DNA of 11,072 bases from an uncultured Microbacterium sp. (GCA_937926065.1 CALANM010000004.1:1-11072), one strand, 5' to 3'; counted from the stretch's first letter, positions 1 to 6,224 are shown. Notes: generated from the letters alone by a model not told the origin. Numbers and translations are program-made.

Positions 1-1
1 C

Positions 2-373
2 GTGGGCGGCGTCGCCACGACCGACGTGCTCATCGGCGATGCGCCGGTGCGCACCGGCGACTGGGTGCTCGTCGATCTCTTCGCGACCGACCGCCATCCG
101 CGCGAGTGGCGCGACGCGTGGGCGTTCGATCCGGGCCGGTTCGAACGGAGCATGGCGCACGCCGAGGGCGCACCGCATCCCGTCGTCGCGCAGGGCACGG
201 GCGACTACGTGCACACGCATCACTGCCCGGGGGAGCCGCGCACGGTCGATCTGCTGGCAGCCGCCGCGCTGCGCCTTGCCGAAGCGCCGTGGTCGTTCGC
301 CGACGGCGACCACCGCGTCCGCCTCAGCCGTCTCCCCGCCCGCATCCGCTCCGAGCGCATCCGCATCGGCTGA
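2..373 (+). CDS. Cytochrome P450, CYP152-like (fatty-acid peroxygenase type), C-terminal fragment
   Basis: The reading frame is already open at the left edge, so this is the last 123 residues of a longer protein and the GTG at base 2 is not a real start. It reads as the heme-binding end of a P450 of the CYP152 group, which hydroxylates or decarboxylates fatty acids using H2O2. Seen: VLVDLFATDRHPREW (about 22-36), like the VLLDLYGTNHDPRxW segment of the family; F-DPGRF (42-47), like F-PERF; the heme loop QGTGDYVHTHHCPGE (64-78) with the axial thiolate Cys75; and a late SRLPARIRS segment matching the conserved RxPxxPxSG region. The residue just before the Cys is His, where I expect Arg (GHRCPGE). 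The gene converges on the DUF72 gene with a 15-nt gap. P450 identity is secure; subfamily is from remembered motifs, and peroxygenase use of H2O2 is inferred. Confidence 0.85.
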   Translation: MGGVATTDVLIGDAPVRTGDWVLVDLFATDRHPREWRDAWAFDPGRFERSMAHAEGAPHPVVAQGTGDYVHTHHCPGEPRTVDLLAAAALRLAEAPWSFADGDHRVRLSRLPARIRSERIRIG

Positions 374-388
374 ACCGCAGCCGGCGCG

Positions 389-1183
389 TCACGTGAGCCG
401 GTCGCGCAGCCGTCGGGCGTCGTAGACGGCGTGCCCTTCGCCGTCGTTGTTGAAGTAGCAGAGCACGGAGCGCCCGGCATCCTGCCACTCGCGGATGCGC
501 GCGGCCCACCAGTCGAGGTCGTCGTCGGAGTAGCCGCCGACGTACAGGTGCTCGGGGTCGGGCCCATGGAACCGCACGTACACCTGGTCGGAGGTGGCGC
601 GCAGTTCGCACGGCAGGTGCGCACCGCTCATGACGCAGTACGAGGCTTCGTACTCCTCGAGCAGCGCGAAGACGTGATCGTCGACCCACGACGGATGCCG
701 CAGCTCGACGGCCGCGCGCCGACCCGCCGGCACGGCCCGCAGCAGGGCGTCGAGGAACGCGTCGTCGCGCGCACGGTCGGGCGGCAGCTGCAGGAGGAGG
801 GGACCGGCGCGATCGCCGAGGCCGTCGAGTCCGTCGGCCAGCCGCTCGGTCCACCGGGCGGGGTCGAGGGCGCCCTTCGCGTGTGTGAGCCCCCGCGGGC
901 CCTTGACCGTCAGGAGGAACCCGGGCGCCAGCTTCGCCGCCCACGACCGGAACGAGTCGACGCGCGGCCAGTGGTAGAAGCTCGTGTTGAGCTCGACCGT
1001 GTCGAACGCCTCGGCGTACACCTCCAGCCACCGCCGCGAGGCGACGCCGGGCGCGTAGAGGACACCGCGCCAGTGCTCGTAGCTCCAGCCCGATGTGCCG
1101 ATGCGCACTTCGCCGGGCGCGAGCCTCGGCGCGAGCGCGGCACTGATCTCCGCTGCTCTCTCCGCTGGGGCCACCATGCTCAT
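389..1183 (-). CDS. DUF72 (YecE-like) TIM-barrel protein
   Basis: A 264-residue protein with the full set of DUF72 motifs, near the usual family length of 240-300. Seen: RIGTSGWSYEHWRG (27-40), FDTVELNTSFYHWPR (60-74), TVKGPRGLTHAKG (92-104), LLLQLPP (129-135), AVELRHPSW (158-166), YVRFHGPD (202-209) and CYFNNDGEGHAVYDA (242-256). DUF72 proteins are widespread with a TIM-barrel fold, but I know of no established reaction. No signal peptide or membrane segment is visible, so a cytoplasmic location is likely. The ATG at 1183 is the longest start; no good Shine-Dalgarno precedes it, and the ATG two codons later or a nearby GTG are possible. A 263-codon open frame on the opposite strand (431-1222) is a GC-bias shadow. 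The gene is transcribed divergently from the DUF4383 gene across 176 nt. Confidence 0.9.
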   Translation of the reverse strand: MSMVAPAERAAEISAALAPRLAPGEVRIGTSGWSYEHWRGVLYAPGVASRRWLEVYAEAFDTVELNTSFYHWPRVDSFRSWAAKLAPGFLLTVKGPRGLTHAKGALDPARWTERLADGLDGLGDRAGPLLLQLPPDRARDDAFLDALLRAVPAGRRAAVELRHPSWVDDHVFALLEEYEASYCVMSGAHLPCELRATSDQVYVRFHGPDPEHLYVGGYSDDDLDWWAARIREWQDAGRSVLCYFNNDGEGHAVYDARRLRDRLT

Positions 1184-1311
1184 GACCGTACGGCCGGCGG
1201 GAGGAGGCGACGACCCTCTTGACAGCGCCGCCCGACGCCGACGGGCGCGCCGCTCCGGCTTGTCAACCCCCTGCGCGTGACGGTGCCGGGCTCGTAGCGT
1301 CCGGATGGCGG

Positions 1312-1332
1312 GTGACGCCGCTGTGGCGTCAC
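1312..1332. promoter_or_regulatory. Perfect 8-bp inverted repeat upstream of the DUF4383 gene
   Basis: GTGACGCC (1312-1319) and GGCGTCAC (1325-1332) are perfect inverse complements around the 5-nt spacer GCTGT. The right arm ends 27 nt before the ATG at 1360 and just before the ribosome-binding site. It could be a repressor operator or, if transcribed, a leader hairpin next to the Shine-Dalgarno. No poly-T follows, so it is not a classic terminator. Function is inferred from position only. Confidence 0.45.
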
Positions 1333-1359
1333 TCGATCTTCACAGAGAAGGGATCCGCC

Positions 1360-1854
1360 ATGACCGACTCCCGACACGACCCGCGGGCACGGCCGGAGGC
1401 AGACACCGGCTACGCCGCCACCGCGATCCAGAAGACGGCCCTCATCGTGGGAATCGTCTTCCTCCTGGTCGGAATCGCCGGGTTCATCCCCGGTCTCACG
1501 CAGAACGTCGACCAGCTGCACGGCGCCGGCACGCACTCCGAGGCGCTCCTGCTCGGCGTCTTCCAGGTGTCGGTGCTCCACAACATCGTCCACCTGCTGT
1601 TCGCGGCGGGCGGCATCGCGGCCGCTGTGCGGGCCGTTCCTTCGCGCAACTACCTCATCTGGGGCGGCGTGGTCTACATCGCCCTCTGGGTGTTCGGCCT
1701 GTTCGCGGTCCACGCCCCTGACGTCAACTTCGTGCCCGTCAACGAGGCCGACAACTGGCTGCATCTCGGCCTCGCCGTCGGGATGATCCTGCTGGGCATC
1801 GTGGTGGGCCGCGACCGCAGCGCCCGAACGGGCGGCACGCGACCGGTGTCGTGA
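1360..1854 (+). CDS. DUF4383 integral membrane protein
   Basis: A 164-residue membrane protein. The ATG at 1360 was chosen because GAGAAGGGA lies just upstream (1344-1352) and because the longer open frame from 1219 adds a Pro/Arg-rich stretch unlike the family. About 23 polar residues are followed by four hydrophobic segments, roughly 24-46, 65-90, 98-118 and 134-150. LLLGVFQVSVLHNIVHLL (63-80) and VNEADNWLHLGLAV (127-140) match the DUF4383 signatures (VFxxxxLHNxVHLL and ADNWLHL). The His residues within or beside the helices are the conserved ones. Function is unknown to me. The gene stands alone: a palindrome precedes it and a strong stem-loop follows its stop, so it is probably monocistronic. 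Confidence 0.88.
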   Translation: MTDSRHDPRARPEADTGYAATAIQKTALIVGIVFLLVGIAGFIPGLTQNVDQLHGAGTHSEALLLGVFQVSVLHNIVHLLFAAGGIAAAVRAVPSRNYLIWGGVVYIALWVFGLFAVHAPDVNFVPVNEADNWLHLGLAVGMILLGIVVGRDRSARTGGTRPVS

Positions 1855-1904
1855 CAGGGGCCCTGTGCCGTCGACGGTCGGCTACCACGACCGTCGGCGG
1901 CATA
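1854..1904 (+). terminator. Stem-loop pair after the DUF4383 stop, probable terminator
   Basis: Two overlapping hairpins begin at the stop codon. The short one pairs ACAGGG (1854-1859) with CCCTGT (1861-1866). The long one pairs 1864-1880 with 1888-1904 around the loop GCTACCA: 17 consecutive pairs including two G-U wobbles, with a perfect 9-bp core CGACGGTCG/CGACCGTCG. They share 1864-1866, so only one can form fully. No U-tract follows, as is common in actinobacterial terminators. The position between two same-strand genes, the second with its own promoter candidate, supports termination; a regulatory role is possible. Confidence 0.55.
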
Positions 1905-1913
1905 CAAGGGACC

Positions 1914-1941
1914 TTGCCTCCGCCTGGCGGAGGGCTACAGT
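1914..1941 (+). promoter_or_regulatory. Candidate promoter with a palindrome in its spacer, for the 77-residue protein gene
   Basis: TTGCCT (1914-1919), 16 nt, then TACAGT (1936-1941) resembles a -35/-10 pair of the main vegetative sigma factor. The expected transcription start near 1948 would give a leader of about 35 nt before the ATG at 1983. The palindrome CCTCCGCC-T-GGCGGAGG (1917-1933, perfect 8-bp arms) fills the spacer and overlaps the -35, a placement typical of an operator. The promoter is predicted by eye and no regulator gene is adjacent. Confidence 0.4.
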
Positions 1942-1982
1942 CGCTCGTCGGTACGCACACCGGTCACCTGGAGGCCCTGCAT

Positions 1983-2216
1983 ATGGGACATACCCGCATC
2001 GCCGTCATCGGCACAGAGGAGATCCGTCTTCCCCTCGATCAGGTCGACTCCTTTCGGCAGGCCGCGCTCGCGGCCGCGCAGGGAGAAGCGGCATGGGTGC
2101 CGATCCGGATCTCCCCGTCGAGGACGATCGAGGTGCTCATCGGACCGTACACGACCGCACGCATCGAGACGATAGACGTCGACGAGACGGACGAAGACGG
2201 GGAGGCCTGGCCATGA
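1983..2216 (+). CDS. Small hypothetical protein, 77 residues
   Basis: I do not recognise this family. The start is the ATG at 1983 because GGAGG (1970-1974) sits 8 nt upstream and a candidate promoter lies just before; the frame is also open upstream to 1851 but without a ribosome site. The product is soluble: a strand-like start (residues 3-9), a likely helix at 18-35 (QVDSFRQAALAAAQG), strand-like WVPIRISPSRTIEVLIGP (38-55), then a very acidic tail (DVDETDEDGE, 65-74). The segment beginning WVPIRI suggests a small beta domain, perhaps a binding or adaptor protein. It converges on the 110-residue - strand gene with only 19 nt between stops. The coding call rests on the ribosome site and plausible composition. 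Confidence 0.65.
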   Translation: MGHTRIAVIGTEEIRLPLDQVDSFRQAALAAAQGEAAWVPIRISPSRTIEVLIGPYTTARIETIDVDETDEDGEAWP

Positions 2217-2235
2217 AGACGCCGGGCCTCGCCGA

Positions 2236-2568
2236 TCAGAGGGCGTCGACCAGTTCGCGCTCCTTCTCCACGGGCGCGGGCTCGGGCACGACGTAGAGGC
2301 CGGTCGGCGAGTTCGCCGTTATCGCGAGCGCCTCGATCCACGCGCGGTTGAGTGCGGGCGGACGGCTTCCGAAGTACTTGAACGACATCGCGACGTTGGG
2401 GTTGAGCCACACGGCGGTGCGTCCGTCGCCCAGGCTGGCGTCGTCGCGCCACGTGAACATGAACGACTCACTGCGGCGCAGCTTGTTCGAGATGACGACC
2501 TGCAGGTGGGCGAGCACGCGGTCGTCGAAGTCCATCTTGTTGGTGGATGAATAGGTGAACTTGCCCAT
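2236..2568 (-). CDS. DUF7882-like small protein of Microbacteriaceae
   Basis: A 110-residue protein. Its N-terminus MGKFTYSSTNKMDFDDRVLA, followed by HLQVVISNKLRRSESFMFTW (21-40), matches a short protein family I know from Microbacteriaceae; members have at times been labelled 'ATP-dependent DNA ligase', but no ligase motif (KxDG) is present and that label is not supported here. Also seen: a charged RDD (41-43), AVWLNPNVAMSFKYFG (52-67), a likely helix LNRAWIEALAITAN (73-86) and an acidic C-terminal tail. No signal peptide or membrane helix. The ATG at 2568 is preferred because it gives the family N-terminus and has GGAG upstream in CGGAGCCCACC. An in-frame ATG at 2664 with GAGGAA before it would add 32 residues. 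Role unknown. Confidence 0.78.
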   Translation of the reverse strand: MGKFTYSSTNKMDFDDRVLAHLQVVISNKLRRSESFMFTWRDDASLGDGRTAVWLNPNVAMSFKYFGSRPPALNRAWIEALAITANSPTGLYVVPEPAPVEKERELVDAL

Positions 2569-2685
2569 GGTGGGCTCCGATCGTGGCTGCACGACTCTGT
2601 TGACCTCCACCGTCTCGCACTTTCGGCCGCGTGTCTCGGTACCCGTCGGCATCCGCTCGGTCATGAGAGCTTCCTCATCTGCCGG

Positions 2686-2707
2686 TGAGGTCGAGCAGGG
2701 CACCTCA
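2686..2707 (-). terminator. Weak inverted repeat after the FAD/Rieske gene
   Basis: TGAGGT (2686-2691) and ACCTCA (2702-2707) are inverse complements with a 10-nt loop, starting 6 nt past the stop of the FAD/Rieske gene on the - strand. With only 6 bp and no U-tract it is a marginal terminator candidate; in GC-rich DNA such repeats can occur by chance. Confidence 0.22.
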
Positions 2708-2712
2708 GGGCC

Positions 2713-4254
2713 TCAGGCGTGGGCCTCCTCCGCCTCCCCTGTCGGCTCGTCGACCGGGGCGAGAGGCTTCATCGCGGGGCCCTCGATGACGCTGCCGTCG
2801 GCCGCGAACCGCGAGCCGTGCAGCGGGCAGTCCCACGAGCGCTCGGCATCGTTCCATCGCACGATGCCGCCGAGGTGCGTGCACACCGCCGACAGCCGGC
2901 ACGTCACCCCGTCGACGGTCGACTCGGCGACGGGCCGGATGCCGTCGCGCTCCACGTGCGCACGCTCCGGCTCGGGCGCGCTCCCCGCTCCGGGGGCGGC
3001 CCAGCCCGACACCATGCGGGCGCCGACGGTGGCGTTGGCCTCCACCGTCGAGAGCACGTCCTTCACACCGCGACGCCGCTCGCGCAGCCGGGTGTGCCAC
3101 TCGGGCGGATTCCCGTGGAGCTCGCCTGCCACGGCGAGCGCGGCGGCGGCGGAGTTGGTCATGCCCCACTTGGCGAAGCCGGTGAGGGCGTAGATGCGGT
3201 CACCGCCGCCGGCGACCGCACCGGCGAACGGGATCGCGGTGGTCATGCGGTAGTCCTGCGCCGCCCACCAGGTGATGGGGGTCGCGCCCGGAAAGTGCTC
3301 AGCGGTCCACTGCAGGATGTCATCGCGCAGGTCGCCGATGGCGTCGGCCCGCCCGGTCACGATCTCCCCTCCGGCGATCACGATGGCGGGGGCGCCGTCG
3401 CGGTCGACGTCCGACCGCACGGAGCGACCCTGCGGGTCGACCGAGAGGTACATGCCGTCGGGCGCAGGCTGGCCCTCGGGAAGGCGGAAGGCGACGACGG
3501 CCTGCCGTTCGGGCTTGAGGGCGGCGAACAGCATCGACCGGTCGACGATCGGTGAGCCGGTCGCGACGATGAGCCGGTCGGCGCGCACCGTGCCCTGGGC
3601 GGTCTCGACCTCGACGGCGTCGGGACGCACGTGAACGCCCGTCACCCGGCAGTGGTCGACGAGCCTCCCGCCACGCTCGCGGATGCGGGTGACCAGCACG
3701 TCGGCGGTGACGAGCGGATGCAGCTGGGCCTGGTCGACGAGCCGCAGCGCGCTGTCGACGACGTAGGGCAGCCCGATGCCTTCGCCCTCGACGAGCTCGG
3801 CGGGGTATCCGCCGACGGCCATCGCCTCGGATTCCTCCTCGAGCGACTTCCGCCCTTCGCCGGTCGTGGCGTACGTGTACGCCGTGCGCGAGCGGCACGC
3901 GCCCTCGACGGCGGCGAGCTCGTAGCGCAGCCACCGTGCACCGGCGGCGTTCCCCTCGAGGTAGGCCGCGACGGCGTCGTCGCCGCCGTGCGAGCGGACG
4001 CGAGATGCCGTGGACCCCTGAAGCAGGCTGATCTTGCCGGTGGTGCGCGCCGTCGTGCGGCCACCCAGGGCGTCTGCTTCCACGACGAGCACCTCGTGCC
4101 CGGCGCGCGCCAGCTCGAGCGCGGTGGCGAGCCCCGCGAGGCCGCCCCCGGCGACGACGATCTCGGCCGACGGCGGCAGGGCGTCGCCGCCCACCGGCTG
4201 CGGGCCGGTCAGCTGCCACAGCGACGGTGACGGCCCAGGACCCATCAGCGTCAT
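2713..4254 (-). CDS. FAD-dependent oxidoreductase (DAO type) with C-terminal Rieske 2Fe-2S domain
   Basis: A 513-residue two-domain redox protein. Residues 30-60 form the Rossmann start that binds the ADP part of FAD (IVVAGGGLAGLATALELARA, then acidic EVLVVEAD); residues to about 385 look like a DAO-type FAD oxidoreductase, including DRLIVATGSP (227-235) and a second dinucleotide-fold element RIYALTGFAKWGMTNS (353-368). Residues about 430-500 are a Rieske domain with both ligand pairs intact: C458-T-H460 (CTHLGG) and C476-PL-H479-G. This fusion is known in bacteria and is usually annotated by domain only; substrate and electron partner are unknown. No signal peptide, so probably cytoplasmic. 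The start ATG overlaps the stop of the upstream 106-residue gene by 4 nt (ATGA), implying coupled translation; Met4 is an alternative. Confidence 0.92.
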   Translation of the reverse strand: MTLMGPGPSPSLWQLTGPQPVGGDALPPSAEIVVAGGGLAGLATALELARAGHEVLVVEADALGGRTTARTTGKISLLQGSTASRVRSHGGDDAVAAYLEGNAAGARWLRYELAAVEGACRSRTAYTYATTGEGRKSLEEESEAMAVGGYPAELVEGEGIGLPYVVDSALRLVDQAQLHPLVTADVLVTRIRERGGRLVDHCRVTGVHVRPDAVEVETAQGTVRADRLIVATGSPIVDRSMLFAALKPERQAVVAFRLPEGQPAPDGMYLSVDPQGRSVRSDVDRDGAPAIVIAGGEIVTGRADAIGDLRDDILQWTAEHFPGATPITWWAAQDYRMTTAIPFAGAVAGGGDRIYALTGFAKWGMTNSAAAALAVAGELHGNPPEWHTRLRERRRGVKDVLSTVEANATVGARMVSGWAAPGAGSAPEPERAHVERDGIRPVAESTVDGVTCRLSAVCTHLGGIVRWNDAERSWDCPLHGSRFAADGSVIEGPAMKPLAPVDEPTGEAEEAHA

Positions 4255-4571
4255 GTCAGCGCGAGCGGCGGTCGGTGGGGAATGGGGATGGGCTTGCCGG
4301 CACCGCGGGGCGGCGTGCGGGCGAAGAGCTCGCCGGCATCCCGGAGCAGTTCGCCGAGGGTCTCATAGGTGGCGGTTCCGACGCCGTGCGACACCCACGT
4401 GACCTCGTACATGCCGTTGTCACGCAGTTCGATGTAGGCGACGACGCTATCGGCGTCGCACGACGCGAACGAGCGGTCGCAGAGCCGCCATGTTCGGTCG
4501 GAGAGGGGGTCGAGCGTGAGCTGGTGGGCGCGATCGACGGCAGCGTCGTCGCGTCTGGACGGTTCGGACAT
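4251..4571 (-). CDS. Hypothetical protein, 106 residues, translationally coupled to the FAD/Rieske gene
   Basis: I do not recognise a named family. The ATG at 4571 is chosen because GGAGG lies 6 nt upstream (GGAGGTGCTCCATG); the frame is open further upstream to 4652, but without a ribosome site. The protein is soluble, with a charged N-terminus, then WRLCDRSFASCDADSVVAYI (28-47), strand-like ELRDNGMYEVTWVSHG (48-63), a likely helix TLGELLRDAGELFA (71-84) and a Pro/Arg-rich C-terminus. Two Cys (31 and 38) lie seven residues apart; they may be incidental. Its TGA overlaps the ATG of the FAD/Rieske gene by 4 nt, so the two are likely made together and may act together. The leader carries a perfect 7-bp inverted repeat touching the ribosome site. 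Confidence 0.75.
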   Translation of the reverse strand: MSEPSRRDDAAVDRAHQLTLDPLSDRTWRLCDRSFASCDADSVVAYIELRDNGMYEVTWVSHGVGTATYETLGELLRDAGELFARTPPRGAGKPIPIPHRPPLALT

Positions 4572-4581
4572 GGAGCACCTC

Positions 4582-4606
4582 CGGGACGGGTTCACTCGAC
4601 GTCCCG
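4582..4606 (-). promoter_or_regulatory. Leader inverted repeat abutting the ribosome site of the 106-residue gene
   Basis: CGGGACG (4582-4588) and CGTCCCG (4600-4606) are perfect inverse complements with an 11-nt loop. On the - strand the stem ends at base 4582, which is also the first base of the GGAGG ribosome site (4578-4582). It could be a leader hairpin that limits ribosome access or an operator. No binding protein can be named. Confidence 0.35.
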
Positions 4607-4645
4607 AAGGCACCATGTCGTGGAACCGGCACCCGCCGAAGGGCC

Positions 4646-4674
4646 TTGACATCCCGAGCGCGGCGGCCTAGCGC
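4646..4674 (+). promoter_or_regulatory. Candidate promoter of the sugar importer operon
   Basis: TTGACA (4646-4651) is a perfect -35 hexamer; 17 nt later TAGCGC (4669-4674) keeps only the leading TA of the -10 consensus. If used, transcription would begin near 4681, giving a leader of about 140 nt before the ATG at 4824, which would include the interleaved inverted repeats at 4691-4724. A weak -10 would fit a regulated promoter. Predicted by eye. Confidence 0.35.
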
Positions 4675-4690
4675 CTCCCACCGGGCACCG

Positions 4691-4724
4691 AGGGGTCAGC
4701 GGAGGCGAACCCCTAACCCTCCGC
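4691..4724 (+). other. Two interleaved inverted repeats (pseudoknot topology) in the sugar importer leader
   Basis: Repeat A pairs AGGGGT (4691-4696) with ACCCCT (4709-4714). Repeat B pairs GCGGAGG (4699-4705) with CCTCCGC (4718-4724). Both are perfect, and they interleave (A-left, B-left, A-right, B-right), with joining stretches of 2, 3 and 3 nt. In RNA this is the layout of a compact H-type pseudoknot or of two mutually exclusive hairpins. It lies about 100 nt before the start of the solute-binding protein gene. It matches no riboswitch class I recognise, and chance is possible in GC-rich DNA. Confidence 0.35.
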
Positions 4725-4757
4725 GGGTCATCCGTCAATCCCCTCGGCAGCGACGCG

Positions 4758-4767
4758 GAAGCGGTTC
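4758..4767. promoter_or_regulatory. Weak LacI-family-like operator core
   Basis: GAAGCGGTTC keeps the GAA-N-CG-N-TTC pattern of LacI-family operators with eight of ten symmetric positions matched. It lies 56 nt before the start codon of the sugar-binding protein, where LacI regulators often act on such operons. The outer flanks do not extend the symmetry and no LacI gene is in the window, so the call is tentative. Confidence 0.2.
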
Positions 4768-4823
4768 ACGATGCGTGCGCGGTGGAGTGCCCACTTCTCC
4801 GCACCACTCGATCGGGAGGCGAC

Positions 4824-6224
4824 ATGCACAGCACGACAGCAGCCACCAGGCGCATCCGGACCTTGGGCGTGATCGGCCTTGCGGCTCTCGTCGGGCCGCT
4901 GGCTGCATGCGCCGTCGGCACCGGCCAGAAGGCGACGCCCGACATCGAATTCGACGCGAACGCGAGCCTCTCGGGTGAGCTGAAGGTCATGGGCTTCTCG
5001 GGCGTCGACGAAGTCGCCACCACCCGCATGGACCTCGCGAAGGAGGCCCTCGGCGACGTCGAGGTGTCGCTCACGGAGGGCGAGCTCGACCTGCAGCAGT
5101 TCCTCTCGGCGGTCGCCACGGGAAATCCGCCCGACCTCGTCTACGCCAACCGCGACCAGATCGGGTCGCTCGCCGCCCGCGGGGCGATCCTCCCGCTCGA
5201 GGACTGCTACGACGGGGAGGGCATCGACGAGGGCCAGTTCGTCGAGCCGGCGCTGGCGCAGGTCACGCTCGCCGACGACGTGTACGGCGTGCCGGAGTTC
5301 AACACCGTGCAGCTCACGATGGCGAACGCGGACCTCCTCGAGAAGGCCGGCCTCACGCTCGACGACGTGAACGGGTCGAACTGGGATGCCGTGTCAGCGG
5401 CGTCGTCGGAGCTGTCGCGCACCGACGGCGGCAAGCTCGCGGTGATCGGCTACGACAGCAAGCTGCCCGAGTTCCTGCCCCTGTGGGCGAAGGCGAACGG
5501 CGCGGACCTCATCTCGGCCGACGGCCGCACGGCGCAGCTCGACGCCCCCGAGGTCGTCGAGGCGCTCGAGTGGGCCGTCTCGATCTATGACGACCAGGGC
5601 GGATTCGGCAAGGTCAAGGCGTTCCGCGACTCCGCCGACTTCTTCGGCGAGGGCAACCAGTTCGCCTCGGGTGTGCTCGGCGCGATGCCGATGGAGCAGT
5701 GGTACGTCAACGTCCTCAACGACGTCTCGCCCGATGCGCCCCTCACGTTCGACACGGTGCGCGACCTGTCGGGGCAGCCGCTCGCATACGCCTCCGGCTC
5801 CGCGTGGGCGATCCCGTCGGGCAGCGACAACCCGCAGGCCGCGTGCCGCTGGGCGCGGGTCATGACGTCGGTCGACGCGTGGAAGGCGGCCGCGCAGGCG
5901 CGGGTCGAGCTGCGCGAGCAGGAGGGCAAGCCGTTCACCGGCATCCTCACCGGCAACGCCGACGCCGACACGGAGATCCAGGGCATGGTCACCTCAGGCG
6001 GCGAGCCGTGGGACACGGCGGTCTCGAAGATGTACGAAGCCAACGACCACACCTTCTCGCTCCCGGCCAACCCCGCCGACGCGGAGTTCAAGGCGGCGCT
6101 GCAGGATGCCGTGAACTCGGTGCTCAACGGCAAGGCGGAGCCGGCCGACGCCCTCGCGAAGGCGCAGGACACCGCTCAGCAGGCACTCGACGACGCGTGG
6201 GCGAAGCTCGAATCGGACGACTGA
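4824..6224 (+). CDS. Carbohydrate ABC importer, extracellular solute-binding lipoprotein (family 1)
   Basis: A 466-residue secreted lipoprotein that should capture a sugar or oligosaccharide outside the cell and deliver it to the two permeases encoded downstream. Residues 1-29 are a lipoprotein signal: Arg-rich start (RRIR, 9-12), hydrophobic TLGVIGLAALVGPL, then lipobox LAAC with Cys29 as the lipidated residue. After a short linker, SGELKVMGFSG begins the mature domain; ELDLQQFLSAVATGNPPDLV (87-106) and the following DQIGSLAARGAILPLEDCYD are typical of family 1 binding proteins. The ATG at 4824 is preferred over the upstream GTG at 4782 because GGGAGG (4814-4819) precedes it and it gives a clean signal peptide. 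The stop is 1 nt before the first permease start. Sugar specificity cannot be read from the sequence. Confidence 0.92.
   Translation: MHSTTAATRRIRTLGVIGLAALVGPLAACAVGTGQKATPDIEFDANASLSGELKVMGFSGVDEVATTRMDLAKEALGDVEVSLTEGELDLQQFLSAVATGNPPDLVYANRDQIGSLAARGAILPLEDCYDGEGIDEGQFVEPALAQVTLADDVYGVPEFNTVQLTMANADLLEKAGLTLDDVNGSNWDAVSAASSELSRTDGGKLAVIGYDSKLPEFLPLWAKANGADLISADGRTAQLDAPEVVEALEWAVSIYDDQGGFGKVKAFRDSADFFGEGNQFASGVLGAMPMEQWYVNVLNDVSPDAPLTFDTVRDLSGQPLAYASGSAWAIPSGSDNPQAACRWARVMTSVDAWKAAAQARVELREQEGKPFTGILTGNADADTEIQGMVTSGGEPWDTAVSKMYEANDHTFSLPANPADAEFKAALQDAVNSVLNGKAEPADALAKAQDTAQQALDDAWAKLESDD

Noticed and set aside
431..1222. Long + strand open frame (263 codons) opposite the DUF72 gene
   Set aside because: It is antisense to a clear DUF72 gene, has no family motif, and its Pro/Arg/Val-rich composition is what GC-rich third positions produce in a shadow frame.
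2719..3555. Open frame of 278 codons on the + strand opposite the FAD/Rieske gene
   Set aside because: The - strand carries intact FAD and Rieske motifs throughout; the + strand product is low-complexity and without recognisable motifs.
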